Below, piece after piece: positions 21,883 through 32,795 of a DNA stretch of 64,000 bases (positions are counted from its first letter, which is position 1; the number at the start of each line of letters is the position of its first letter). Source of the stretch: Pyropia haitanensis (lineage: Eukaryota; Rhodophyta; Bangiophyceae; Bangiales; Bangiaceae); the NCBI GenBank assembly GCA_008729055.1, contig SDUX01000007.1, forward strand, positions 6,059,009-6,123,008. Reading direction: 5' to 3'. The notes beneath the pieces were generated by a model. It ran no database searches. It was not told where the DNA came from and saw only the letters and a program-made list of their open reading frames with translations. The position numbers and the translations under genes were made by a program.

Positions 21883-24662
21883 TCCGTCCGACCGCTAATT
21901 GCGACCACTCTGGCAAGATCTCGAAGATTGACCATGCGCTTACAAAGTGGTGCACACCGTTGAACTCCTCTTGCCCTCCTGAGCACGAGGGTGTTCTTTT
22001 TTTCTTTTTTTGACGCGTTCATTTTGCTACAGGGACCTTTGTTTGTCGAAGGGGGGGCGCCTAATCGCGACCAGTGATTTCTCATAGGAAGGCCGCTTGT
22101 CCGTCCAGTGAAAGGGAAACAATTTCTTCAGTAATTCACTTGCAGTAAGCCGGATGAGGTGCGCCCATCCAGTGAGTCGAGTGCCGACAACCTCGCGACC
22201 AGCACACATTCAACCAGTCTCGTGTTTCTTCTTGCAGCGCCAGTCGACTACCTGTGCCCTCCAAAACAAAACACTGAGGTACGGGCCCGGGGCACGCAGG
22301 ACGCGCCCGGGGCCGACACACACACTGTCAACGACCAGTCGAGCCTCGAGCAACACAAGCAGCCAGCTGGCCGACCTGCCACCACAGCACAGAGAAGGGG
22401 GCCGCACTTTCGACAGAGCCCACCCGTCGCCGCTGGCGCGCGGCGCGCAGACGATGTGTCTTCTTGCGTGGGGTTGGCAGCACGGCAGACACCCTCAGCT
22501 GGGCCACCTCGGCCGACAGCTGGCAGACCTGGCGCCAAACCAGCTCCGCCCTCCTACGCTTGGCAGCTGCGTCCTTGGCGGCCTTCTCGGCCAGTTTGTC
22601 GGATGCCCGCTGCTCGCGTGCGCGCTTGCCGCTTTCGTTGGCCTCAGCCATATCCAGCTTGCCCTTCTCTAGGTCCTGCAGCGCCTGGATGACCTGAGGC
22701 GCAGTGAGCACCACCGCGGTCCCGGCCGTCGACAGTGTCCCGTTTGTCACCACCGGCTGCGCCATGTCGTTGCGGACGACAGGCACCAGACGCGCGGCCA
22801 GCAGCGCCAGGTCCACGTCCGGCGCGGGTTGGTCGGCGCCTTTCTTGAGCATCTCGTGTGACACCCTCGAAGTGTCTAGCGGCCACAATCCAACACGCTG
22901 GAAGGCCGACGCGAGAGTGCGCTCTGTAAAAGCTTCCAGCGCTGCGGCTCGAACGCAATCCATCAGGTCCAACACGTCGAACCGGCGTCCCTCCTCAACG
23001 CAAGCCTCGCCTTGTGCCCGGATGCCGCGCCGCACCGCTGGCTGGAATCTTCCGAAGAGAGAGGGCGTGTCAAGCGCCTGCAAGACGTGGCTCGTCTTTG
23101 ATGGTTCAGCGATCACTGTCACCTTGGCCTTCTGCAGCGCGAGCAGCCCAGCCACAGACAGATGAACCTTCACCCCATCCAGACACAGCAGCTTCTCCTC
23201 ATTGGGGAAACACTGCTTAGCCCACTGGGCGAACATTGCCGCGAACAGGTCAAAGACGGCCTTGTCAAAGCCCGGCGGCTTGCGCCGAACCACCACCGCC
23301 CCATCGTTGAGCCTTGACGCGAGGGCGACCTTCCGGGAGCCTCCATCTTCCGCAACGATCACGAAAGCGTGACCGGGCCCGCTCCCCTCCACCACCGCAA
23401 AGTGTGGCGCTACAATCCCGACGGGGGACACTGTAAACGCCGCAGTGCACCCTGATGCCCCACTGCCGAGGGACGGCGCGATGACCTCGGGCTTGTCCAT
23501 GCCCACCGGCCCGACAAAGGACACGCGAGCGCCTTGCAGCAGGTCTCGCGCTCGCACATGAGTTTCATCCATGTTGAACAGCTGACGCCCGTGCTTGATG
23601 CCCAGGTCGCGCATGCCCAGCTGCACAGTGGCGAACCACCGGGCGAGGACGTCTGGCCCCGAGTTCTTGGCCCTCGCGTCCTCGAGCGTGCCATATCTGT
23701 ACCGCTTCCAGGCTGGCCAGCGGCTTAAGAAAGAGCTAAAAAAACCTTTACCGGGCCTCGTCTTCGCGTTGAACCTTGCCCTCGCCGTAGCCTGACGTTC
23801 AGGGGATAACGCCAGGATGTACTCTTCGCACGTGTCGAGGAAGGCGTCCCGCGTCAGCCCCCTGCCAATCAGAGCCCTTGTCCGGACGTATCTCGCCAGC
23901 AGCTCCTCCTCCTCCGGCAGAAAGAACGGCTTGCGTACCGGTGAGGACGTCTGCCCGACAGAGTTGATGGCGTGGCGGGCGGCCGACCTCGATACTGAGG
24001 CGGCCGCCATGATCTCTGCCGCGCTCCTGCCCTTGGACGCGAGGTCCGCCATCAGCTTCCGCTGCTCGGGGGGTGCGCTTGGTAGGTGGGGGGGGGGGGG
24101 GGGAGGAGTCCACCTCGGGTCCAGAGGGCTGGCCGGCGGCCCGGCCGCCGCGGGAAGACCCGGCGACCATGACTGCCTGTCAGGGAGCCGGCCGGAGAGT
24201 GCCCGTCACCCTCAGGAAGCCGGGCGTGGGCCCTGGTGGGGGCGAGTTGCCCCGGCGATGGCCGGGACGGTGTCGCAGGGAGGAGGAGGGCACCCTACGT
24301 GCTGCACGTCTGCCCGGCTGGGCAGGATATCGGCCAGATGGGTCATACACTCTGGAATTGCATGATGTAATTTATATGTGGCCCTTCTTCGGGGACGTCG
24401 CGTGGAGCACCTGAGGGGGCACAGCTCAGGCTGCTGACGGGCGTTTGCGCGCCTGCACATACGTTTGGGTAGCCCTCGACTTGGGGCGTCCAGTGGTATA
24501 AACATTTCTTGCCCAGCATTTTTCTTTAAAAGCCTTTCTGGGGCGGAAAGGTGCCTGATGCCCCTTCTGTCGGTGTGAGAAAACCCGGTTTCATAGGAAA
24601 ACACTGTGGAAATCGGGTGGTCGCAATTAGAGGTCGGTGGTCGCAATTTGTAGACGGACGGA
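21883..24662. mobile_element. Pogo/Tc1-mariner-type DNA transposon with TIRs and TA duplication
   Basis: The left end TCCGTCCG (21883-21890) and right end CGGACGGA (24655-24662) are perfect inverted repeats flanked on both sides by TA (21881-21882 and 24663-24664). TA is the target duplication of the Tc1/mariner/pogo superfamily. A subterminal motif AATTGCGACCAC lies at 21897-21908, and its inverted copy occurs twice on the right (24617-24628 and 24637-24648). These are candidate transposase binding sites. The ~2.78-kb element contains one transposase gene on the minus strand. Its ends and ORF are intact, so it may be recently active. Confidence 0.85.
22328..24052 (-). CDS. Pogo-like DDE transposase
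   Basis: A 574-aa open frame starting at ATG 24052. The N-terminus has a helix-turn-helix-like segment (RSAAEIMAAASVSRSAARHA) expected to bind the TIRs. The catalytic core shows the DDE_1 pattern: first Asp in QLFNMDETHV, second Asp in LLCLDGVKVHLS, and a PSKTSHVLQALD motif in which LDTPSLFGRF supplies the third acidic residue (pogo-type DDxD). A Lys/Arg/Ala-rich coiled-coil-like region (KRAREQRASDKLAEKAAKD) and a basic C-terminus follow. No stops or frame breaks interrupt it. It is the only recognisable gene between the TIRs. It cuts and reinserts the element at TA dinucleotides, by analogy with the family. Confidence 0.88.
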   Translation of the reverse strand: MADLASKGRSAAEIMAAASVSRSAARHAINSVGQTSSPVRKPFFLPEEEELLARYVRTRALIGRGLTRDAFLDTCEEYILALSPERQATARARFNAKTRPGKGFFSSFLSRWPAWKRYRYGTLEDARAKNSGPDVLARWFATVQLGMRDLGIKHGRQLFNMDETHVRARDLLQGARVSFVGPVGMDKPEVIAPSLGSGASGCTAAFTVSPVGIVAPHFAVVEGSGPGHAFVIVAEDGGSRKVALASRLNDGAVVVRRKPPGFDKAVFDLFAAMFAQWAKQCFPNEEKLLCLDGVKVHLSVAGLLALQKAKVTVIAEPSKTSHVLQALDTPSLFGRFQPAVRRGIRAQGEACVEEGRRFDVLDLMDCVRAAALEAFTERTLASAFQRVGLWPLDTSRVSHEMLKKGADQPAPDVDLALLAARLVPVVRNDMAQPVVTNGTLSTAGTAVVLTAPQVIQALQDLEKGKLDMAEANESGKRAREQRASDKLAEKAAKDAAAKRRRAELVWRQVCQLSAEVAQLRVSAVLPTPRKKTHRLRAARQRRRVGSVESAAPFSVLWWQVGQLAACVARGSTGR

Positions 24663-24754
24663 TAAGTGAAGACGACGAACCAGTTCGGACGGAACCAGTT
24701 AAGTCCGCGGCGCGCGCGCTTCCACATTCCTAGTGTCAATTCTACTGACCGCCT

Positions 24755-24784
24755 CATTTGAGGCGATTCGCCTCATTTGAGGCG
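24755..24784. repeat. Direct duplication of a short hairpin motif
   Basis: GCCTCATTTGAGGC occurs twice, separated by five bases. Each copy forms a 6-bp stem (GCCTCA/TGAGGC) with a TT loop. It lies about 90 bp outside the right end of the pogo-like element. Function is unknown. Confidence 0.55.
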
Positions 24785-25254
24785 GATTTTGGGTGCCCTT
24801 TTTCAAGGTCTTCCGCTCGTCAGACGAGGATTCTGACGCCAGAAACGGACTCAGCGCAGTCTGTTTGTCGTTCGGGGAAGCGGAAAGCGTCCAACGACGA
24901 TGGGCGGCCATCGGGTGGCGTCTTGTCTTCCGCGCCACGGAACGGTTCCCTTGATGCAACAACCGCGCTCCAGAGCGCCCAGAGAGCAAAGTGCCCGACC
25001 CGTAGAGGCTCGGCTGATGGCGCGCGCGCTCTTCTCTTTGTTTGGTCTGCCGCGCCGCGACCCGAGCCGCACGCAGGTCCCAGCAGCGGCCGCGCATGCG
25101 CGCTCGTTCCATGCCTGGTTCCCGTCGTCCACCTCTGCACTGTCGCGCACCGGCCGACCACGCACCCAGCCCTGCACCATCTCTCTTTCATCTTGTGCCT
25201 GCTCCCGCGTGACCCCCCCACCCCCCCCCCTGTTTAGCACAATCTTTTTGCACC

Positions 25255-25623
25255 ATGGACGAGCGGCCGACCGCTGGCTGGTCGAACACGTCGGCCCCCA
25301 AGGCCGGCTCTTCCATTCGTTTTGCGATTGCTCCGCCGGTTCCCCCCGCCCCCGCTGCCACCCTAGCGTTCTCTCCAACGCCCTACCGCCCCCCCGTGGC
25401 TGACTCTGCCGGTCCCTCTGCGCTTGCCCGGCCGGTTACCCCATCCCCCAGTGCCACGGTTGCCCCCTCTGGAACCCCCCCCTGCCGTCGCCGACGTTCT
25501 CTGGGGCCTGGCAAGGACCCTCGCCTGGATGTGGGCGCGGAAGTGCACACCAAGGCAGCAGTGGTGGCTACGGCCGCTGCCACGGCCGCACAGACGGCAG
25601 CAGCGGCCTGCAAAAGGAAATGA
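25255..25623 (+). CDS. Hypothetical 122-aa Pro/Ala/Ser-rich protein
   Basis: The ATG sits in a good context (CACCATGG) and opens a 122-codon frame ending at TGA 25621-25623. The sequence is Pro/Ala/Ser/Thr-rich with a basic patch (PCRRRRSLGPGKD) and ends KRK. No domain is recognised. It could be a first exon of the helicase gene that follows, because that gene lacks its N-terminal motifs. However, nothing in this ORF resembles a Q motif or Walker A. Such GC-rich DNA keeps frames open by chance, so confidence is low. Confidence 0.3.
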   Translation: MDERPTAGWSNTSAPKAGSSIRFAIAPPVPPAPAATLAFSPTPYRPPVADSAGPSALARPVTPSPSATVAPSGTPPCRRRRSLGPGKDPRLDVGAEVHTKAAVVATAAATAAQTAAAACKRK

Positions 25624-25990
25624 GGACCAGTGCCGGAAACATCCCCCAGAGACGGGAGACGGGGTGAGTGTTTAAGGACGGGAGGAGAAGGAGATGGAGC
25701 CCGTGGGCGGATGCTAAAGTGTGGCTGGTGGGATAACGGCGCGCAGCGGCGCGCCCGCGCCATCACAGTCCGCTCACGGCCGCGGGGGCCGGCCGGCACC
25801 GTCGTTGCCACCACCTCCGCGGCCGCCCCCGCCGCCGCCGCCGCCGCCGCCGCGGCCCGCCCTCGCCGCATAAAGGGAAGGGGACGGGGTGGGGAGTGTG
25901 CAGAGTGGGAGAGAAGCGGGGGGAGGTGGCCAGGGGGGGCCGCAGGTGGAGCGGAAGCTGTAGAATAGACACTAGCGGGAGGCGGAGGGG

Positions 25991-27290
25991 GTGTTGGGGG
26001 CCCGTGGTGCGCGTCGCGTGCTGGGACAGCCGCCGCCACCACCGCGGGCCGAGGGCCTTTCCCCCCCCTGCGCGTCGCCCCGGGCGCTGGTGGTGGTGCC
26101 GACGCGGGAGCTGGTCGCCCAGGTGGCGGGCGTCCTGGCCGCCCTCGCCGCCGGCACAAGGCTCGTGGTCGGCACCGCGGTGGGCAAGACGCCGCTCGCC
26201 GCCGAGGCGCGGGCGCTGGTCGAGGGGGGGGTGGACGTGCTCGTCGCCACGCCGGGGCGGCTGGTCGACCACCTGGACCCGTCGTCGGCGGCGGCGGCGC
26301 CTGCCGGGGCGGGGGGGTTGGTTCACGCCGACGGCGGCGGCGGCGGCGGCGGGGGACGGCTGAGCTTGACGCGCCTCGAGACGCTCGTCCTCGACGAGAG
26401 TGACCGCCTCCTCGCCCAGTCGTTTCACGGCTGGGTAAGGGCGGTGCTGGCCGCGACGGGCGCCCGAGGAGGGGAGCGGGGTCTCGGTGGCTCGCCCGCC
26501 ACGCCGACCGCGCCCGAGTCGTCACGCGGGGAGATGGTCGGCGACCTCGCCGCGGCGCTCTTCACCGCCGCCACCCCCGACTGGGCGCCGCCGCCTGCCG
26601 CTGCTGGGACGGGCGGCGTGGGGGCGCCGCCGCCGTGCCGCCGGCGGTACGTGCGCAAGGTGCTCGTGTCGGCGACGCAGACGCGCAACCCGGCGCGGCT
26701 GACGCCGCTCGGGCTGGTGCGGCCCCCCGCGTTTGACACGGCGCGGGCCGCGGCGCCGGCGGCCACCGCGGGCGCGGCCGCTGCCGCCGCCGCCGCCGCG
26801 GCCGGCGCCCTCCCCACCGCCGCCGCCACCGCCACCGCCGACGCGGCAGTCACCCCCATTGACGGCGGCGATGGTGGCGCCGCCGCGGGCGCCCTCCCCC
26901 CGGGGCCGGCGCCCAAGTTTGCGCTGCCCGCCACCCTCTCCCAGCGCGTGCTCGTCGTCGACACGCCCGGCGAAAAGCCGCTCGCGCTGGCCCGCCTCCT
27001 CCGGCTGGTACCGCCGCCGCCGTCCCCCCCGCCATCCGCGGCTGCTGGGCGGCGGCCTGGCCGCGGCGGCGCCGCTGCTGCCGCCCATCGCCGCGTCGCC
27101 CTTGGACGGCTCGGCGGTGGTGCCGCTGCGGGCGGGCACGACCAGCCTCGTGTTTACAAAGTCGGTCGAGGCGGCGCACCGGCTGGGGCGGCTGCTCGAG
27201 CTGCTCGCCGCCGACGCGGCCGCGGCGGCCACAGCGGCGGCGGCGGCGACCGCCGCCGCCACCGCCGCGGCGACCGCCGCGGCGGGGGGT

Positions 27291-27322
<32 letters not shown>

Positions 27323-28086
27323 TGCCGCGCCGGCCGTGTCGGCGGCCAAGAAGCGGCGGCGGCGGGCGAAAAAGCGGCGCACCCGCTTGTCCGACGACGA
27401 CGAGTCGGGCGACAGCGACGGCGGCGGCGGTGGCGGCGGCGGCGGCGGCGGCGGCGACGGGGACGCGACGGGCGGCGGTGGCGGCGCGGCGGCCGCCTTC
27501 CCCCCTCACTCCGTGCGCATCGTTCACATGTCGTCGTCGCTGACCCGCCTCCAGCGAGCGGCGGCACTCGCATCCCTGGGCACCCCCCCCCCCCCTCCGG
27601 CACCCCCCCCCCACCACCGTCATTGTCTTCTCGGACGTGCTCGCGCGCGGCCTGGACCTCCCCGCCATCGCCGCGGTCGTCCACTACGACGCGCCGCCGC
27701 ACGCCAAGACGTACGTCCACCGCGCGGGCCGCACCGCCCGGGGGGGCGAGGGGGGCGAGAGCGTCACGCTCCTCGCCGCGTCGCAGGTGCGGCACTTCAA
27801 GGCGCTCCTCCGGTCGCTCGGCGGCGGCGGTGGCAGCGGCGCAGGCGGCGACGGCGGCGGGGGGGGGGGGGGCGGTGGCGTGGATGCGCCTCGACGCTGC
27901 CGCCGAGCGGTGGGCGGCGGTGGAGATGCCGGCGGTGGGGGTGGCGCTTGCCGGCCTGCGGCTGCTGCTGCGGCGGGGGGGGGTTGCCGCCGCCACGGGC
28001 GCCGCGCGGCCGCGCGACGACGGCGTCGCGCCGGGTCTGTGCAGGTTAGGGGGGGAAGATGGGTGGGAGGGGGGTGGTGGTGGTAG
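25991..28086 (+). CDS. DDX51/Dbp6-like DEAD-box RNA helicase, N-terminus missing, frame changes
   Basis: An ATP-dependent RNA helicase of the nucleolar DDX51/Dbp6 type, expected to act in 60S ribosomal subunit assembly. Visible motifs are Ia (ALVVVPTREL, about 26090), Ib (VATPGRLVDHL, about 26245), II as DESD rather than DEAD (about 26393; Dbp6-type variant), III (VSAT, about 26669), and the family segment FALPATLSQRVLVVDTPGEK. Motif IV region SLVFTKSVEAAHRLGRLLE is in a second frame, and V/VI (LARGLDLPAIAAVVHYD, YVHRAGRTARGG, about 27640-27750) are in a third. The switches fall at about 27010-27060 and in C runs at 27580-27613. No Q motif or Walker A (GxGKT) is seen in any frame upstream of 26090. 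The 5' end is therefore in an unrecognised exon or the gene is truncated. The start given is only where the frame opens (GTG). Confidence 0.7.
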
Positions 28087-28750
28087 TGAGGGAGCAGACG
28101 CCTCGGAGCCGGCGGGGAGTGCTATGCATCATTTGTGGTGGCGGGGGCGTGGCGCTCGCCGCGCCCGCTGTCACTGGCCACGCCACGCCGCCGCCGCCGC
28201 TGTCGCCGCTGCCGCCGCTGCCGCCGGCGGGCGCATGCCCAGTGACGGCGGCGGCGGGTGCGCAGTGCACACGCGCTGCGCCGGCGGCGGTCGCCGCTGC
28301 CGCGGCCGCCGCGGCCGCCCTCCCCGCCGCCCCACCCACGGTGGCGGCCGGTGCTGCCGCCCGCGGCGTGACGCTGACGAGCTTCACCGTCGCACCGCCG
28401 CCGACGGGAGGCAACGACGTGGCGGCGGGGGGCGGGGCGCGCCACCCGCCGTCGCCCGCCGCTGCCGCCGCCGCTGCCGCCGCCGCCGCTGCCGCCGCCG
28501 CCGAGCCGCCATTGCCGCCGCGACGGCAGGCGCGGCGGCCAGTGTCGCTCCCCCCCCCCCCCCCCCCCCCCGGGCGGGGGGCGCCCCCCCCCCCCCCCCC
28601 GGGTGCCGTGGAACGCCGTCTCCCGCTCCGCGACGCCCTGGTGCCGCCTCGCCGCCGACGGCCACGTCGAGCGGCCGCGGGTCGTGGGGGGGTGCCGCCG
28701 CCGTCGCTGGTCGTTGGCAAGCGCCGGCGGGGGGCGGCGGCGGCGGCAGC

Positions 28751-28807
<57 letters not shown>

Positions 28808-29137
28808 TGCCGCTGCACCTGCACCTGCGGCTGCTGCGGCTACGACGTGCGACCGCGCGCGGCGGGTGCACTCGCTCGACGCGGCCGCGCCGTCGGTGGC
28901 GGGCTTTGCGTGATCGGCCGTCGAGGCGGCGGCGGCCGCGCGCGCGGCGGCCGCCGCGGCAGCGGCCGGCGGGGCGGCCGCCGCCTGGGCCGCCGCGCGG
29001 GCGGCCGAGCCGGCGCTCCGCCGGCGAACGGTCGGGGAGCTCCGCGTCGTGGCGGGGGGGGGGGAGGGGGGGGGCGGGCCGCCGCGGCCGCCGCCGCCGC
29101 CATCGTCGTCGCGGCGGGGGGCGTCTTCGTCGTCGTT

Positions 29138-29169
<32 letters not shown>

Positions 29170-30300
29170 GGGCGGCGGCGGTGGCGGCGGCTGGGGCACC
29201 AGCGCCCGCGGTGTCGACGCTGCCGCCGCTGCCGCCGCTGCCGCCGCTGCCGCCGCAGCCGCCGCCGCCGCCGCCGCCGCCGCCGTCGGTGGCCGCCGCC
29301 GCCGTCGGTGGCCGCCGCATGCGCCGCCGGGGGCGGCGGGGACGTGGCGGCCCCCGGGAGGGGCTCTGCGGGTCGTCTCGCCGCCCGCCCCGGCGGGGGG
29401 GCGCGGCTCAAGCGGTCCCGCTGGGCGCCACGGCCGCCGTTGCCGCCGTCCTCGTCCTCATCGTCGTCGCCGTCGCGGTCGCCGTCGCGGTCCGTGGCCA
29501 ATGGGGAGGACGCCAGTTGCGGGGCGGCGGCGGCGGCGTCGCGGCCGTCGCCACCGCCGCCGCCACCGCCATTGACACTCGCAGCGCCCGGGGTGGCGGA
29601 GCGTGTGGATCGAGCGGCGGACGTTGGCGGTGCGACGGCGGCGACGGTCCGTCCACCGCCGGTCGTAAACGGGATGGCAGCCGCGGCGGCCGCCGTTGCA
29701 GCCGTCCATTTGGCACGACGGCGGCGGCGGCGCCGCCGCCGCGGTGCTCTGGTGCTGGCGACGGCCCGCCGACGCCGCTGCCCGCGGGGCTGTCGACGGC
29801 GTCGGTGGTGGCCGCGGCGGTGGCGGCGACCGCGCGTGCGTCGCCTGTGGTGTCGGTCGTGGAGGTGTCGTCGGCCAATGCGCCCGTGGCGGCCGCGGGG
29901 CCGGGGGGGGGGGCGGGTGGGGGGGGGGGCGGGGGGAGGCCCCGCGCCCGCCGCGAGCGGGCCCGCCCGCCGCACCCGCCGGCGGTACCGGTGGCGGCGG
30001 TGGCAGCGGCCGCCGTGGCGGCCGCGTCTGTGCCGCCATCCGCGTCGCGGGCGCCCTCGTCCCGGTCGGCGCGGTCGTCGTCGTCGTCGCGGTCCCCGTT
30101 ACCCGGCTGCGGCTCCCCCTCCCGCCCGCGCTTACGCTCCCCGCCACGCCTCCGCCCCCGCTCCCGGCCGCGCCTCTGCCGCCGGCCTCGGCCGCGCCGC
30201 CGCTCCCGCTCCGCGTCGCGGTCGGCGTCGCCGACCGCCTCTGCCCTTGGCGCGCCCCGGTGCGCCGCGCGGGCGTCGGCCTCGAGCGGCACGCGCTCGC
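28087..30300 (-). other. Low-complexity GC microsatellite region; possible minus-strand charged protein
   Basis: Dominated by GCC/GCG/GAC triplet runs (poly-Ala, poly-Gly, poly-Asp, poly-Pro in different frames). All six frames stay open for long stretches because of composition. The most protein-like reading is on the minus strand, in two acidic/basic blocks: RERGRRRGGERKRGREGE then NGDRDDDDDRADRDEGARD at about 30060-30210, and RDGDRDGDDDEDEDGGNGG at about 29440-29500. This recalls nuclear RNA-processing proteins with Arg-Asp repeats. No domain, start or end can be fixed, so no CDS is claimed. Confidence 0.3.
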
Positions 30301-32571
30301 CCCACCCCCCCGCCCCCCCGCTGCCCGCTTCGCCGGCACACTCAAGCGCCCCCGCCGATCCGGCCGTCGAGTGGGCCCGCTCTCACCCGTCCCACCCGCG
30401 CCCCCGCCCGGCCGCCCCTCTCCACCCAGGCCGCCCCTCCCCCAGGCTGCACCGTCGCCCGGCTGTCCCGCCCCCCCGCCCGGCCTCTTCCTGGCAGCCG
30501 AATGCGCCTTGTTTCGCCTCCTCCGCCCCGCGGTTCCCGCTTCGCTCCCACTGTCACTGACCCCTGGCAGGCAGGCGCTCCCGCACCTCCCCCCTCGCCT
30601 TACCGGCTGTCCTCCCACCCTCCAGTCCTTCCTCTAGTGGCAGGCGGCCGCGCCTGCACCGCTCCCTCCTACTGCAGCTGTCCTCCTATTTTGCGCTCCC
30701 CCTCCGCCCCTCCCGCCTCGCCTGCTGTCCTCCTCGCCCCGCCCCGCCATAGATGCTCGCTGCTCCCCCGCCCGGCCCCACCCCGAGCAGCTGGCCACTG
30801 TTCTCTCGTGGCACGCTCTTCTCACCCCCCTCGACCCGTGAGTTGCCCATGCGCCCCGCGCCTTCCCCCTCACCCCCCCCCCCTGTAGCTGCCGGCCACC
30901 CCCACCATGATACAATTGAAGAGAAAATTTCCGAACAATCGATCAGAACTACCCCTTTTTTGGCATCTTTAAGATGAATGTTGTAGTGTACATGACCGCT
31001 GGAAATCAAGGACGACGCCGCCGTGGTCCTCCCCTAAACTGTAAGTTCGATCCCCAGACGGCCGCTGCGCGGCCGCAACCGGCGGATTTTCGTGCAGCCT
31101 TTGCCCGCTTCGAGCCGCCCCGGAGCGAGGCGACCGGCCCGTGGCGCTCCACCACTGTCGGCCGCAGGGAGTGGGCGCCCGGCTGGCGCACCGGCAGAGG
31201 GCCGGCCAGTCCGCCCGCCTTATACGATGGTGTGCCGGCGCGGGTGCCACTAGGATCATCCGTCCTTTGGTCGGCCATCAACTTCAGACGCTGTCAGGCC
31301 GATGGGCGTTGGCCGAGACCGCCGCCACCCTCCTGGGGGGTTTGGTGAATGCTGCAGTAATAGCACACCTCCTTTTGGAAGGCGCCTACGGCACACCCTC
31401 CCCTCCCACACACCCCGTTTTGGGCACGCCCGCAGGGAGCTCCCCTGCCCAGATCTGCCGCGCGCCGCGGGCTCCCGGCGCCGCCCGCCGCGCCGCGCCG
31501 CGCGCGCGCGCGCGCGCCGCCGGCCGCCGCTCCCCGCCCGCCGCCGCGCGTGGCCATCGTGCGCGGGGCGGCCGCCCTTCGTGCGGCCGACCCGCCTCGG
31601 CGGGCCGGCGTCGCGCCGAAGCGGCGGCGGCGGCGTGGCGTGGCGCGCTACTGCCGGCCGTACGGGCGTGCTGCGTGAAGGGGCGTACGGCGGGGGGGGG
31701 GGGGGGGGGGGGGGGGGAGGTTTGGGTGGCTGGGTGGCTCTGGCTCTGTGCGGCCGCGCGTTTTGTTTCTGTTTCTGTTGTTGTTGCGCGATGCTGCCAC
31801 GGCTTGGGCGGGGGTGGCGGCCGGCCTGCCGTTTTTCGGCCGACGCGGCTTGGTCGGCAGGCGCCGGCGGCCGCGCGGCGGGCACGTTGCGGGCGCGGCG
31901 GTTTCGTGCGTCGGGCGCCCGTGATCCGCACGCGGGGGGTGGGCCGCGGTGCGGCCGGCCGGGGGGTTGTCCGAGCGCTCCGCCTGGAGATGACCCGCGG
32001 GGGGGTTGGCGGCGGCGTCTGCGCCGCCGCCGGGTGGTACTCGTGGCCAGACGACGCGGGCGGCCGGCGGCGGCCGGCTCGGCGGCCAGGATATTTCCGC
32101 GTCGTCCCCGCGACCTCGCCGAGCGGGGTCCGCATTCCCGCTCTGGGGGTGTGGTAGCGCCACCGCGGACGGGCGGTGGTGGCGCGGCCCATGGACTGGA
32201 GGCAGTGGCGGGCGGGGGGGGACGGCGGGGGGCGGGTGCGCGGCAGGCGGAGCGGTTGGTAGGCACCCACACGGGCGCTACGGCTGGGCAGTGGGGAGGA
32301 GGGGAGAGAGGACAGGGGGAGAGCAGGAGGGGGGGGGGAGTGGGAGCCACCGAGGCGTGGCACCCCGCCCGCGGATGAGATAGGGGCGGGGATGGCGCCG
32401 GCGGCGAGGGGCTTCAAAGAGGTGGCTGCCCCCTCCCCGGCCTGCAGTGGCACGGCGGCGGGGCGTCCACTCCACGTGCCCCATACACACTGACGTGCGC
32501 GCGGCACCCGGGCGTGGCGCCCACTCGCGCGGGACGCGCCGCCCGCCGACCGCTCGCCGGGCTGCCGCGGC
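30301..32571. other. Gene-poor GC-rich interval with long G run
   Basis: No supported gene. Open frames on both strands are compositional. A run of 26 G lies at about 31692-31717, and alternating CG tracts lie near 31500. A short ATG-initiated frame at 30974-31348 (124 codons) has no recognisable domain. Confidence 0.5.
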
Positions 32572-32578
32572 TTAAATA
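32572..32578 (+). promoter_or_regulatory. TATA-like element upstream of FTR1
   Basis: TTAAATA in an otherwise very GC-rich stretch, 218 bp upstream of the FTR1 ATG. It is the only AT-rich hexamer nearby, so it is a plausible core promoter element. No iron-responsive motif is recognised. Confidence 0.35.
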
Positions 32579-32795
32579 CCGCGCCGCCCGCTTGTCCCAC
32601 CACGTGCCCCCCGCCACGCGCGCGGTTTACCGGCGTGCCCGACGTACGTACGGCGTCTGACGCTGGCCGCGGCTGTGCCCCACACCCGCCCGTACGCGTG
32701 CACCCTGCCAACCTGTCCGCCGCCCACGCGCGCCAGGGGTGTATCCGGTCTGGCAAGAGGCCGCTGCGCGTGCCACCCCCCCCCCCCAAGCCACC

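Noticed and set aside
28603..30888. 761-codon Arg-rich plus-strand ORF
   Set aside because: It is an Arg/Pro polymer from GCC/GCG repeats. The opposite strand gives a more protein-like charged pattern, and even that is not firm.
31040..31060. B-box-like AGTTCGATCCCC
   Set aside because: Flanking bases do not form a T-stem, and no acceptor or D-arm is found upstream.
31141..32378. Several 300-360-codon ORFs on both strands upstream of FTR1
   Set aside because: Overlapping in several frames, compositional, interrupted by a 26-G run, with no motif.
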